From contig NZ_JAGHRE010000011.1 of assembly GCF_017743935.1 (NCBI RefSeq), positions 1 through 64,000 on the forward strand: a stretch of 64,000 nucleotides of DNA, written 5' to 3'. Origin of the DNA: Tropicibacter sp. R16_0. Its GTDB lineage: Bacteria > Pseudomonadota > Alphaproteobacteria > Rhodobacterales > Rhodobacteraceae. Shown here one piece after another: positions 1 through 7,951 of the stretch. The notes under the pieces were generated by a model, which saw only the letters and a list, made by a program, of their open reading frames with translations, was not told where the DNA came from and made no database searches. Each line of letters begins with the position of its first letter. Within the stretch, counting starts at the first letter, position 1. Position numbers and translations under genes: made by a program.

Positions 1-396
1 AGAGGCTACGGTGATGGTGGCATCGCTTTCGGTGGGAGGGGCAGGAACGGGTGGGTCTACAGCTTCGGCTTCCACGCCTAGGATCTCGGCGACTTCATCG
101 GCGGGCATGGTGACATCGGCCACATGGCCTGCGCCCAGGTCAGCCTTGAAGGTGTGCGCGACAGGTCTGGTGGGGGTGAAGAGGAAAAACCCGTCCCCAT
201 CGGTGACGGTTCGGCCCAATTCGGCCCCATCGGGCCCGTAAACGATGACCTCTTGATCCACGGCCATGTCGCCATTCGAGAAGCCCAATTCACCTTCAAT
301 CGCCTCGCCTGCCGGGAACACCCCGGCAATCACCTTGTGGGCCAGGGCGGGAAATGGCGTCAGGATCAGAATGCAGACAAGGATCAGCTTTTTCAT
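1..396 (-). CDS. CbiL-like cobalt-transport accessory protein (partial, runs off left edge)
   Basis: First 132 codons of a secreted or membrane-anchored protein; the C-terminus lies outside the window. The start ATG (396-394) overlaps the cbiM stop in an ATGA, so the two are translationally coupled. Residues 1-19 form a signal peptide (MKKLILVC..., ending PALA) and the mature chain would begin with His. The following roughly 80 residues look like a carboxypeptidase-regulatory/Ig-like beta domain (FPAGEAIEGELGF, YGPDGAELGRT), as in the NikL/CbiL proteins that accompany nickel/cobalt ECF transporters. A Pro-rich linker (VDPPVPAPPTES) then leads out of the window, probably to a membrane anchor. 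The position behind a B12 riboswitch suggests cobalt rather than nickel. The family call is by context and N-terminal architecture. Confidence 0.7.
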   Translation of the reverse strand, partial: MKKLILVCILILTPFPALAHKVIAGVFPAGEAIEGELGFSNGDMAVDQEVIVYGPDGAELGRTVTDGDGFFLFTPTRPVAHTFKADLGAGHVADVTMPADEVAEILGVEAEAVDPPVPAPPTESDATITVAS

Positions 397-1004
397 GAGG
401 TTGCCACCTTTACAAAAAGCTCTGGTTTGACTTTGCGGGCAAGCAGAACCGCAAAACCCGTCAGAACGGCCTCGATTGCCATGACCGGGATGTGGGCAAA
501 AAACACCAACTTGGCAGCAGGCAGGAATTCGTCACCCGACAGGGCAAGAGAGATGGCGACAAACCCTGTTGTGGCCGCGATAGAGAATGCTCCGCCGATG
601 CCGCCCCAGATCGCACCTTGGACAGGGGACCCACGCGCGATCAAGCGACCAAAGATCATCCACGTCAGCACCGCAGGCAGGGCGATGTTCACGGTGTTGA
701 CCCCCAGCACGGTCAAGCCGCCAAAGCCGAAAAACACGGTTTGCAGAAGCAATCCGACAAATAGGGCAGGGAATGCGGCCCAGCCGAGCAACAGCCCGGC
801 CAGACCATTCAGGATCAGATGCACAGAGGACGGGCCGATTGGCACGTGGATCAGCGAGGCCACGAAAAAGCTGGCTGCAAGCACGCCCGCGGTGGGGATG
901 CGATCCAGATCCAGCGATTTGAGCCCAATTGCGATCCCGCCTGCCGCAGCGACGGCACCGCCGATCACGACAGGGTTGGCAAGGGCTCCGTCCACGATGT
1001 GCAT
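393..1004 (-). CDS. cbiM: Cobalt ECF transporter substrate-capture protein CbiM
   Basis: 203-residue integral membrane protein that starts with MHIVDGAL, the invariant MHIxDG N-terminus of CbiM/NikM S-components; in that family the N-terminal amine and His2 bind the metal. Several hydrophobic helices follow (for example residues 10-35, 40-60, 70-100, 100-125), with the conserved segment HVPIGPSSVHLILNGLAG near residues 54-71. It captures Co2+ for an ATP-driven module (CbiQ/CbiO) expected beyond the left edge. It lies 6 nt downstream of the DUF4198 gene and overlaps the CbiL-like gene by ATGA, so all three are one operon. The upstream cobalamin riboswitch favours cobalt specificity. Confidence 0.92.
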   Translation of the reverse strand: MHIVDGALANPVVIGGAVAAAGGIAIGLKSLDLDRIPTAGVLAASFFVASLIHVPIGPSSVHLILNGLAGLLLGWAAFPALFVGLLLQTVFFGFGGLTVLGVNTVNIALPAVLTWMIFGRLIARGSPVQGAIWGGIGGAFSIAATTGFVAISLALSGDEFLPAAKLVFFAHIPVMAIEAVLTGFAVLLARKVKPELFVKVATS

Positions 1005-1010
1005 AAGGGC

Positions 1011-1796
1011 TTACTCCAGGTCCCAGGCGCGGATCCAGATCACGGCGTCCTGGCTCAACTCTTTGCCATCATGCTCGGTTTTTGGTCCCGACCCCAAGGC
1101 GGCAAAACCCCAGTACCCTGCCTTTGGCACGCCAAAGGTGAAATAGCCGTTGTCGTCCGACATCGCGACCAAAGCCCCACCAGGCAGAGGCGACGCTGTT
1201 GGTGCCTTGGATCCGGTGCCCGCCAGGTCCGGCTCGGCGGCCATGTATTCGATTTCGATTTCGGCCCCGGCAACCGGCTTGCCGTCGCTCAGAACGCGAC
1301 CGGTAAAGGTCGAACCCGCAATGACGTTATAGGGTTTGTTCAGTGGCAGAATTTCCGTGGCCAGGCCCTGCGGCTGATCCCAATCGGTGGGCAGCTCGTT
1401 GCGGTTCAGGTAGGCTTTGGTGATCTGCTGAATATAGATGTCTTCGGATTCTTCGTAGTAAGGCGCGGGCACTGTCACCACGACATAGTCGCCCGAGCGC
1501 TTGACCGGGACCGAGCCCATGAAGGCCTTGGCGGTGTTTTCGGGGCCGTCAAAAGTGGTCTCTTTCAGCGTGTCCATCAGGTCGGTTTTCTTACCGTTGT
1601 GGATCACATAGAACTCTTCCGGCTTTTCCAGGGTCATCACGTGACCGGCTTCGAAGGGGTGCCAGAAGATCAGCTTGACCGGAACGTCACCGGGGCGTTC
1701 GATCATGGTATCGTCGGTGTATTCCAGCAGGAAATGGGCTTGTGCCAACGCCGGGATGGCCATGGCAGCTGTTGCGGCCAACAACAGTTTCTTCAT
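1011..1796 (-). CDS. DUF4198 periplasmic protein of the cobalt uptake operon
   Basis: 261-residue secreted protein. Start chosen at ATG 1796, because AGAAGG lies 9 nt upstream and the chain then opens with a clean signal peptide (MKKLLLAATAAMAIPALAQA). Cleavage after AQA would leave His as residue 1 of the mature protein (HFLLEY), a common metal-ligand arrangement. The rest is a beta-rich DUF4198 chain: GHVMTLEKPEEFYV near residue 50, then an Ig-like repeat (STFTGRVLSDGKPVAGAEIE) near 175-195. Such proteins sit with nickel/cobalt ECF transporters (NikK type) and may deliver metal to CbiM; this role is inferred. First gene of the operon, directly under the cobalamin riboswitch. Confidence 0.8.
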   Translation of the reverse strand: MKKLLLAATAAMAIPALAQAHFLLEYTDDTMIERPGDVPVKLIFWHPFEAGHVMTLEKPEEFYVIHNGKKTDLMDTLKETTFDGPENTAKAFMGSVPVKRSGDYVVVTVPAPYYEESEDIYIQQITKAYLNRNELPTDWDQPQGLATEILPLNKPYNVIAGSTFTGRVLSDGKPVAGAEIEIEYMAAEPDLAGTGSKAPTASPLPGGALVAMSDDNGYFTFGVPKAGYWGFAALGSGPKTEHDGKELSQDAVIWIRAWDLE

Positions 1797-1934
1797 GAAT
1801 TCTAGCCTTCTCATGTTGCGCCTTCCCCGGCGCAGGTATTTTTTGACTTCGGGGAACGCGAAACTATCTGCCTATGCGAGCAAATAGGTCCGGCGCACAC
1901 CCCGTCGCCGATGAGGAACGCCCTTTCCGGGGGC

Positions 1935-2112
1935 GCATGTTCGGCAGGTCTCCTGACTCGCGGGTCAAAGCGCTTGGCTGACCTTCCCGGGGTGACCCAG
2001 TGGTTTTATCAGCCGCACTCACCGCTTACAGTTGCGGGGGCAGTTGCAGACTTGGCACGCATGTGCCGCACTGCATTCCCTATTGCTTCCGGGGATACCC
2101 CCGGAACCGAAC
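1935..2112 (-). promoter_or_regulatory. Cobalamin (AdoCbl) riboswitch
   Basis: Read on the minus strand, the conserved elements of the cobalamin riboswitch occur in order: AATAGGGAA (about 2085), CCCGCAACTGTAAGCGG (about 2020-2036), CCACTG (1998-2003), GGGAAGG (1982-1988) and the B12 box AGTCAGGAGACCTGCC (1943-1958). The aptamer ends about 140 nt before the DUF4198 start. The leader in between has a GCGCC/GGCGC hairpin 20-30 nt before that start, which could serve as the expression platform. Binding of adenosylcobalamin should shut off the cobalt uptake operon. Boundaries are approximate; the identity is very secure. Confidence 0.95.
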
Positions 2113-2340
2113 ATTTCGCGTTCATGCCAGATCATGTTGCCTGCGGTCAACAAACTATTGTGTGGGTTGGTGCTGCTCTGTCTCGAAGGGCAACGCCAGG
2201 GCATCAGGTGGTGCTGGAACCGACCGGTTTGATCAAGATAGGATGGATCGGGCGCATCAAAGTTCGCGCGCTGGGCGTTTCCAAAGGTCAATTGGCAATG
2301 GCAAGATGGATCGCAAAACCCCAAACGAACGGATCAACCC

Positions 2341-2736
2341 ATGAAAATCTATGTAACGAGTATCTTTGTTGACGATCAGGACAAAGCAGAAGCCTTCTAT
2401 ACCCGCGTTTTGGGGTTCCAAGTGAAGCACAATATTCCATTGGGTGAAAATCGATGGCTGACAGTGGTTTCGAGCGAAGCGCCAGACGGAACAGAACTGT
2501 TGCTAGAGCCCAGCAATCACCCGGCTGTCGGTCCTTACAGGGCTGCGCTGGCCGCGGATGGCATACCGGCCCATTCGTTCCAGGTCGAGGATCTGGATGC
2601 CGAGCGACAGCGACTTGAAAAACACGGGGTGGAGTTCGTGCAAGGGCCGATGGATGCGGGCCCGGTCCGCATGGCCATCATCGACGACACATGCGGGAAT
2701 CTCATCCAGTTGATTGAAATGAAAGAGGCCGCTTGA
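2341..2736 (+). CDS. VOC-family (glyoxalase/bleomycin-resistance fold) protein
   Basis: 131-residue single-domain protein of the vicinal-oxygen-chelate superfamily. It starts MKIYVTSIFVDDQDKAEAFY, a typical first beta-alpha unit, continues with RWLTVVSSEAP..ELLLEP, and ends with the paired-module signature AIIDDTCGNLIQLIE, whose Glu is often a metal ligand. These proteins are metal-dependent lyases, dioxygenases, isomerases or simple binders; the substrate cannot be told here. It stands alone between the cobalt riboswitch and a convergent operon (stop to stop 24 nt), so context gives no function. Confidence 0.85.
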   Translation: MKIYVTSIFVDDQDKAEAFYTRVLGFQVKHNIPLGENRWLTVVSSEAPDGTELLLEPSNHPAVGPYRAALAADGIPAHSFQVEDLDAERQRLEKHGVEFVQGPMDAGPVRMAIIDDTCGNLIQLIEMKEAA

Positions 2737-2759
2737 GGGCCCCAGTGAACTGATCACCC

Positions 2760-4391
2760 CTACATGAGAGCAGACAGTTCTTTCTGCGACAGTTCCGACA
2801 TCCTCTGTGTGTCGAAAACGGTACCCTCAATGTGGTGCGGCGTGATCTGGGATTTGGCGATCTTGTTGGTTGCGGTGCGCGGAAACTCTTGGACATACGC
2901 GACGTAGCGCGGGCGTTTGAATGCGGCCAGCCGTTCGGAATGGTTGATGATGGCCACAGGGGACATGTCGGGCGCCTTGACCCCATCGGCCAGTTTGACC
3001 AGCACCATGACCTCTTCTCGTCGCAGATCATCAGGCACCGCAATGGCGGCCGCTTCGGCTATTTGCGGAGCCTCGCGCATGGCGGCCTCGACCTCGCTGG
3101 CCGAGATGTTTTCGCCGGCACGTTTGATCATCTCTTTCAGTCGCCCCACGATGCGGTGATAGCCGTCGGCGTCCTTGATGAACAGATCGCCCGAGCGGAA
3201 CCAACCGCCATCAAAACTGTCGGCGTTGGCGTCGGGACGCTTGTAGTAGCCCAGCATGATCGAGCGGCCACGGATCTGCAGCTCTCCGGCCTCGCCTGGG
3301 GCGCATTCCTTGCCGTTTTCATCGACCACGCGGGTTTCCCGGAATGGCGCAGCCAAGCCACAGGTGTTGGTTTCCAGTTTCTCACCTGCTGCATGGGGGC
3401 AGATGATGGCCGGGCCAACCTCGGTCATGCCAAAACTGTCCCGAGCAACAAGGTTGAACCGCGCCTCGGCCTCGGCCCGCGCAGAAGGGCGCCAGCCAAA
3501 GGCGTGCACATAGTTCAACGGGATATTGGCGTCCTCAGGTGCAGGTGGCACGGTTTTCAGGATTGGTTCAGGTAGCACGCAGTAATGCGCCTGATGCTCG
3601 TGCAGCCAGCCCAGAAATTTGGTCAGGCTCATCTTGGACGCGATGATGGCCTTGCCGCCGATGGCCATGGCCGACAAGAACGACCACTGACCGTCCATGT
3701 AGAAAAACGGGGCCCAAAAGAACAGGTTGCGATTGCCATAGTGGGTATGGACCTGGGCAATCGAATGGCTGAGGACGATCCAATAGTCCTGTGTCAGCAT
3801 GCAGCCCTTGGGAAAGCCGGTGGTGCCCGAGGTGTATTGCAGGTTGGCCAGATCATCGGCCGTGACGGCATAGCCGGGGTCAAAGTGTGCCAGCTCTTCG
3901 CCCGTTTCCAGATCGCCCAACGCGCCGGATACAACCACCATCGGTTCATTCAACAGCTCGGGGCGGTTCGTCATCTCATGAAATGCGGGCAGGAATTGAT
4001 CGCCGATGATCAGCGCCTGCGCGTCGGATTGGTTCAGGATGTAATCCAGTTCCTTGCCGCCATAGGCAGTGTTCACGGGCACGATGACAGCGCCGATTTT
4101 CATGATTGCAAACCAGATCAGGGCCGAGGCTGGCCCATTTGGCAGCATCACCGCGATATGGGCGCCCTTGCGATAGCCCCGTTCCTGCAGGTTGGTGGCG
4201 ATCCGGTTCGAGCGGCGATGCAGCGCGGTGTAGCTGAGTTTCACCCCGTCCTGAAAATAGTCGAGCGCGATGGCGTCTCCGTATTTCTCGGCCTGTGCAG
4301 CGCAGAATGCAGGCAGGCTTTCGGGAAAACCCTGCGCCGTCAGCTTTGCGCCCAGGGTGTCGATCTCTTGCTGGCCGGGGTGCAGGGTCAT
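2760..4391 (-). CDS. AMP-forming acyl-CoA synthetase (CaiC-like)
   Basis: 543-residue member of the ANL superfamily (acyl/aryl-CoA ligases), which activates a carboxylate with ATP and transfers it to CoA. Visible motifs: the P-loop YTSGTTGFPKG near residue 188, the A8 hinge motif GWFRSGDLF near 390, and the C-terminal Lys motif RTATNKIAKSQI near 513. The best resemblance is to crotonobetaine/carnitine-CoA ligases and related small-acid ligases; the substrate is not known. Its ATG overlaps the stop of the crotonase gene (ATGA, 4388-4391). It is the last gene of the operon that begins with the ABC transporter, so it most likely activates the imported solute or a breakdown product. Confidence 0.85.
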   Translation of the reverse strand: MTLHPGQQEIDTLGAKLTAQGFPESLPAFCAAQAEKYGDAIALDYFQDGVKLSYTALHRRSNRIATNLQERGYRKGAHIAVMLPNGPASALIWFAIMKIGAVIVPVNTAYGGKELDYILNQSDAQALIIGDQFLPAFHEMTNRPELLNEPMVVVSGALGDLETGEELAHFDPGYAVTADDLANLQYTSGTTGFPKGCMLTQDYWIVLSHSIAQVHTHYGNRNLFFWAPFFYMDGQWSFLSAMAIGGKAIIASKMSLTKFLGWLHEHQAHYCVLPEPILKTVPPAPEDANIPLNYVHAFGWRPSARAEAEARFNLVARDSFGMTEVGPAIICPHAAGEKLETNTCGLAAPFRETRVVDENGKECAPGEAGELQIRGRSIMLGYYKRPDANADSFDGGWFRSGDLFIKDADGYHRIVGRLKEMIKRAGENISASEVEAAMREAPQIAEAAAIAVPDDLRREEVMVLVKLADGVKAPDMSPVAIINHSERLAAFKRPRYVAYVQEFPRTATNKIAKSQITPHHIEGTVFDTQRMSELSQKELSALM

Positions 4392-5170
4392 TCCGCCGCT
4401 CCTTTTTCCGCCAGTGGCGGCTGCGTTGATTGGACAGAACGGGCCAGACGATACATGTGGCCGGCCATCGCCATGCTGTCCGATCGGCTCATGTCAAAAC
4501 CGCGCTGATAGCTTTCCATTTCAACCCGCACACCCAATGGCGGGTGTGAAGCGATGCGTTCTGCAGCAGCCCAGGCGGTGTCCATCAGCCTATCCGGTTC
4601 CACCACATCGTTGACCAGAAACAGGCGCTGCGCCTTTTCCGCGTCGATCTTTTCACCAAGCAGAAGCAGCTCCATCGCGGCGACATGGGGGATCATCTTG
4701 CCCAGCGACAGCGCAGCCCCTGCGCCGCCCATGCCATAGGCAATCTCGGGCATGCCAAAGATCGCATTGGTTGCAGCATAGCGGATGTCCGAGAGCAGGT
4801 TGAAGTAAATGAAGCCCTGACCAAAGCAATATCCGTTTGCGGCCCCAACGATGGGCTTGTAGCGGGGCATTGTCATCACCTCATGCTCCCACCCTGGGTA
4901 TTCCTGCGTTTCAAAGGACCGCGACGGGTTCAGGTGCCGGTCTACGATTTCTTCGCGCGTCCGGTCAGGGCGCTTGGATTTGATGTCGTCGCCCGCGCTG
5001 AACGACCGGTCACCAGCCCCGGTCAGGATCCCGCAGCGCACGTCCAGGTCGGCGTTGAACTCTTGCAGGATCTCAAACATCTGCTTGTGCATCGCCGGGG
5101 TGAAGACGTTCACTGGCGGGTTGTCGATCGTGATCGTGGCGATGTGGCCGGATTTTTCGTAATTCAGCAT
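4388..5170 (-). CDS. Enoyl-CoA hydratase/isomerase (crotonase) family protein
   Basis: 260-residue crotonase-fold protein. Start chosen at ATG 5170 (MLNYEKSGHIATITIDNPPV), the normal family N-terminus. The oxyanion-hole segments are present (FSAGDDIKS near residue 63; ANGYCFGQGF near 111). The second catalytic Glu segment (MPEIAYGMGGAGA) is kept, but the segment that carries the first catalytic Glu in classical crotonase (GGGCE) reads GQGFIYF, so a plain hydratase mechanism is doubtful. Isomerase, lyase or hydrolase chemistry is possible. It is coupled to the downstream CoA ligase and follows the ABC transporter genes by 19 nt, so it acts on the CoA ester made by that ligase. Confidence 0.85.
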   Translation of the reverse strand: MLNYEKSGHIATITIDNPPVNVFTPAMHKQMFEILQEFNADLDVRCGILTGAGDRSFSAGDDIKSKRPDRTREEIVDRHLNPSRSFETQEYPGWEHEVMTMPRYKPIVGAANGYCFGQGFIYFNLLSDIRYAATNAIFGMPEIAYGMGGAGAALSLGKMIPHVAAMELLLLGEKIDAEKAQRLFLVNDVVEPDRLMDTAWAAAERIASHPPLGVRVEMESYQRGFDMSRSDSMAMAGHMYRLARSVQSTQPPLAEKGAAE

Positions 5171-5189
5171 GTCTGTCTCCGGGGGGCGG

Positions 5190-5978
5190 TCAGTCCGCGT
5201 TGTTCTTTTCGGCGCGTCGGCGCAGCAGTTCGGCAATGGTCATCGCAAGGGTGGTGACCACGACAAAGAACACGCTGACGGCAGCAATGGTTGGGTTGAT
5301 TTCGAACCGCAGGTCGTTCCAGATCCGCATCGGCAGGGTCTCGGCGCTCGACATCAGGAAGAGCGAGATGATGAGTTCATCAAAGCTGACGAAGAAGGCA
5401 AAGATGCCAGCCGACAGGATGGCGGGGGTGAGTGGCGGCAGGGTTGCGGTCAGAAAGGCGCGCAAGGGGCCAGCACCCATGATCCGGGCCGCGCGTTCCA
5501 GCGTCGGGTCGATCTGGCGATAGGCCGAGCCGACCATGAGCACCACAAAGGGCAGGCCAATTGCGGCATGGGCACAAACCAGGGTCAATTCGTTGTCACT
5601 CACGCCCATGCGCACGGCCAGGATGAAGACCCCTAGCGCCACGATGATGTTGGGCACGATGGCAGGTGCCACGAAGAGGGCGGTCAGCGCACCGCTGGTC
5701 TTGCTGCGTTTGCGGCCCAGGCCGATGACCGACAGGGTGCCAACGAACGTGGCCAATATGCTGGCACCAAGGGCCACGCGCAGGCTGCGGAAGGTGGCGG
5801 CCATCCAGACCGGATCACTGAAGTAGTTGATGTACCACCGCAGGCCGAACTCTTCGGGTGGGAAACTGAGGAAGCGACCGTTGGAAAAGGAGATCGGCAC
5901 CACGATCAGGATCGGGAAGAACAGAAAGACCACCACAAGGGCGTAGAACAGGGCGAGAGGCAGGTTCCGGTCTTGCAT
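5190..5978 (-). CDS. ABC transporter permease, PotC-like
   Basis: 262-residue inner-membrane permease of the spermidine/putrescine/opine (PotC) type with about six hydrophobic helices, the first at residues 8-30. The cytoplasmic EAA loop that contacts the ATPase is visible (LERAARIMGAGPLRAFLTAT near 165-185). Its start overlaps the stop of the partner permease by one base (TGATG at 5976-5980), so the two are translationally coupled and form the heterodimeric channel. Substrate class is inferred from the family: small cationic or polar compounds such as polyamines, amino-acid derivatives or quaternary amines. Confidence 0.9.
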   Translation of the reverse strand: MQDRNLPLALFYALVVVFLFFPILIVVPISFSNGRFLSFPPEEFGLRWYINYFSDPVWMAATFRSLRVALGASILATFVGTLSVIGLGRKRSKTSGALTALFVAPAIVPNIIVALGVFILAVRMGVSDNELTLVCAHAAIGLPFVVLMVGSAYRQIDPTLERAARIMGAGPLRAFLTATLPPLTPAILSAGIFAFFVSFDELIISLFLMSSAETLPMRIWNDLRFEINPTIAAVSVFFVVVTTLAMTIAELLRRRAEKNNAD

Positions 5979-6799
5979 CAGTGTGCCTCCTCTTGGTGGT
6001 GGACCAGTTTGGCGGATGCGCCCCGGACCAGAACCAGCACCAGCAGCGTTGCGCCCAGCAGGACAATCGAGATTGCAGCGGCAAAGCCCCAGTTGGTCTG
6101 ACTGACCTGACCGCTGATGACATTGGCCAGCATTGCGTCTCGACGACCACCCAGCAGAGCGGGCACGATGAAAAAGCCCATCGACAAGATGAAGACGATC
6201 AGCGTGCCGGTGATCGCGCCCTCGGCCGAAAGCGGCAGGAACACCTCGCGGAAGGCCTTGCGCGGGCTGGCCCCCATGATGCGGGCAGCGCGCAGCAGCG
6301 ATTGGTCGATCTCGGTCATCGAGGAAAAGCAGGTGACAATCAGGATCGGCAGCATGATCTGCACCATGGCCACATAGACGGCCCCGGTGGTGAACAGCAT
6401 CTTGATCGGTTCATCAATCAGGCCGAGCCAAATGAGGCTCTGGTTGATGATCCCTTCTTTGCCCAGAACCACCATCCAGGAATAGGTGCGTGCCAGGATC
6501 GACATCCACATCGGCACCAGCACCAGGAACATCAGGAACGGGCGCCGCGCCGTGGGTTGGCGGACGATGAAATAGGCGATTGGATAGCCAATCAGAAGGC
6601 AAATCAGCGCCACCACGGTCGAGATCTGAAGTGTGCTCCAGAATACCCGCATATAGGCGCCACGGGTGGCGAAGCGCACAAAGTGCTCGGTTGTGAACAC
6701 CGGGTCGAACAGCCCCTGCTGAAACACGATCCCGACCGGGATCAGGAACAGCATCAGGATCAGGGCAATGCCGGGCAACAATGTCAGCCGCTTGGTCAT
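5978..6799 (-). CDS. ABC transporter permease, PotB-like
   Basis: 273-residue partner permease. An in-frame upstream ATG at 6865 has no ribosome-binding site; ATG 6799 (MTKRLTLLPGIALILML) has GGAG 9 nt upstream and begins directly with the first membrane helix, so it was chosen. About six helices; the EAA loop is LLRAARIMGASPRKAFREVF near residues 178-197. It lies 73 nt after the binding-protein gene and overlaps the second permease by one base. Together with the ATPase and binding protein it completes a PotABCD-type importer. Confidence 0.88.
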   Translation of the reverse strand: MTKRLTLLPGIALILMLFLIPVGIVFQQGLFDPVFTTEHFVRFATRGAYMRVFWSTLQISTVVALICLLIGYPIAYFIVRQPTARRPFLMFLVLVPMWMSILARTYSWMVVLGKEGIINQSLIWLGLIDEPIKMLFTTGAVYVAMVQIMLPILIVTCFSSMTEIDQSLLRAARIMGASPRKAFREVFLPLSAEGAITGTLIVFILSMGFFIVPALLGGRRDAMLANVISGQVSQTNWGFAAAISIVLLGATLLVLVLVRGASAKLVHHQEEAH

Positions 6800-6872
6800 G
6801 GCTTGGCGCTCCGCAAGGACAAGTGGTGGACTGGCCGCCGGCGTGATGCGGCGGCCAGGGTGCATGGGTGGA

Positions 6873-7925
6873 TTATTCGAGGATCCAGTCTTCCCAACGC
6901 TCTTTCAGCGAGCCCAGGTTCTTGCCCCAGAACACGGCATCAGTGACAAACTGTTTGCCAACGTTGTCGGGATGGGTCGGCATCATCGCACCCTTGTCTG
7001 CAGGGATGTGATCATAAAGTCCTTTGACCATGCCGGGGTAGGGCACCATCGAGGCGAACTTTGCCGCGCGTTCGGGGTTCGTCATCATGTAGCTGATGAA
7101 CTGCTGCCCGGTTTCGACGTTTTCCGACCCTTTCACGATGGCCACGTATGACGCCTTGATGCCGCCGCCGTTCCAGTTGATTTCGACCGGAACACCTTCG
7201 GAGGCCAGCTTGGTGATGCGCCCGTTCCAGGCCGAGGTATAGGCGACCTCTCCGTCCGACAGCATCTGCACGGGTTGCGCGCCAGCCGTCCACCAGGCGG
7301 TGATGTGAGGCTTGATCTCATCCAGCTTGGCAAAGGCGCGGTCCTGTCCCTCTTCGGTGGCCAGAACGCTGTAGACATCTGCCGGGGCAACGCCGTCGGC
7401 GATCAGGGCAAACTCCAGGTTGTCGATGGGCTGGTTCTGCAAGGCGCGCCCGCCGGGGAAGGTGTCAACATCCCAGAAGTCCGCCCAGGATGTCATCTGC
7501 TTGCCATCCGGGAGCTCATCCGTGCGCACTGCCATGATGGTCGAAAAGGTGGCCGCAATGCCCGCATCAGGCAGTTTTGCCTCATCCGGCAGTGTTCCGG
7601 ATGGGTCGATGGCGGCCCAGTCCAGCGGCGCCAGCCAACCCGAGAGCGAGGCGGTGGCGTATTCGATCGGGTTCAACTCGGTCACGTCCCAGGTCACCTT
7701 GCCCGCGACCTGCATCGCTTTGAGGGCCGAGGCCCGGTCCGAGGTGGCCAAGGCGTTGACAGCAATGCCGGTTTCGGCTGTGAACGGGTCGTCGAACACG
7801 CCCTTCATCACTTGGCCCAGACCGCCACCGGACCCGGCATAGGTGATGGACCCGTCAGCCCAGGCGGCCCCTGCGGCGAGGGTCGCGCCAAGCGTCAGCG
7901 CGGTGAATGTGGTTTTGATGGTCAT
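6873..7925 (-). CDS. Extracellular solute-binding protein of PotD/F type
   Basis: 350-residue periplasmic receptor with a signal peptide ending near residue 23 (LAAGAAWA-DG). The mature chain starts SITYAGSGGGLGQVMKGVFD, the usual beginning of family-1 (polyamine/Fe/opine) binding proteins, and continues with the two-lobe pattern (VTWDVTELNPIEY, EGVPVEINWNGG, YMTNPERAAKFASM-like C-lobe). It delivers the ligand to the permease pair. The ligand is unknown, but co-transcription with a CoA ligase and crotonase argues for a carboxylate-bearing compound. Confidence 0.88.
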   Translation of the reverse strand: MTIKTTFTALTLGATLAAGAAWADGSITYAGSGGGLGQVMKGVFDDPFTAETGIAVNALATSDRASALKAMQVAGKVTWDVTELNPIEYATASLSGWLAPLDWAAIDPSGTLPDEAKLPDAGIAATFSTIMAVRTDELPDGKQMTSWADFWDVDTFPGGRALQNQPIDNLEFALIADGVAPADVYSVLATEEGQDRAFAKLDEIKPHITAWWTAGAQPVQMLSDGEVAYTSAWNGRITKLASEGVPVEINWNGGGIKASYVAIVKGSENVETGQQFISYMMTNPERAAKFASMVPYPGMVKGLYDHIPADKGAMMPTHPDNVGKQFVTDAVFWGKNLGSLKERWEDWILE

Positions 7926-7951
7926 CTCTCTCTCCCTTTGCGTTTCGATGT

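Noticed and set aside
124-1146. Long plus-strand ORFs over the cobalt operon, and similar long antisense ORFs elsewhere (for example 5981-6946, 37635-38888, 46699-47751, 49773-50939, 63028-63999)
   Set aside because: Antisense shadows caused by high GC; low-complexity Arg/His/Gln-rich translations, no ribosome sites, and strong genes on the other strand.
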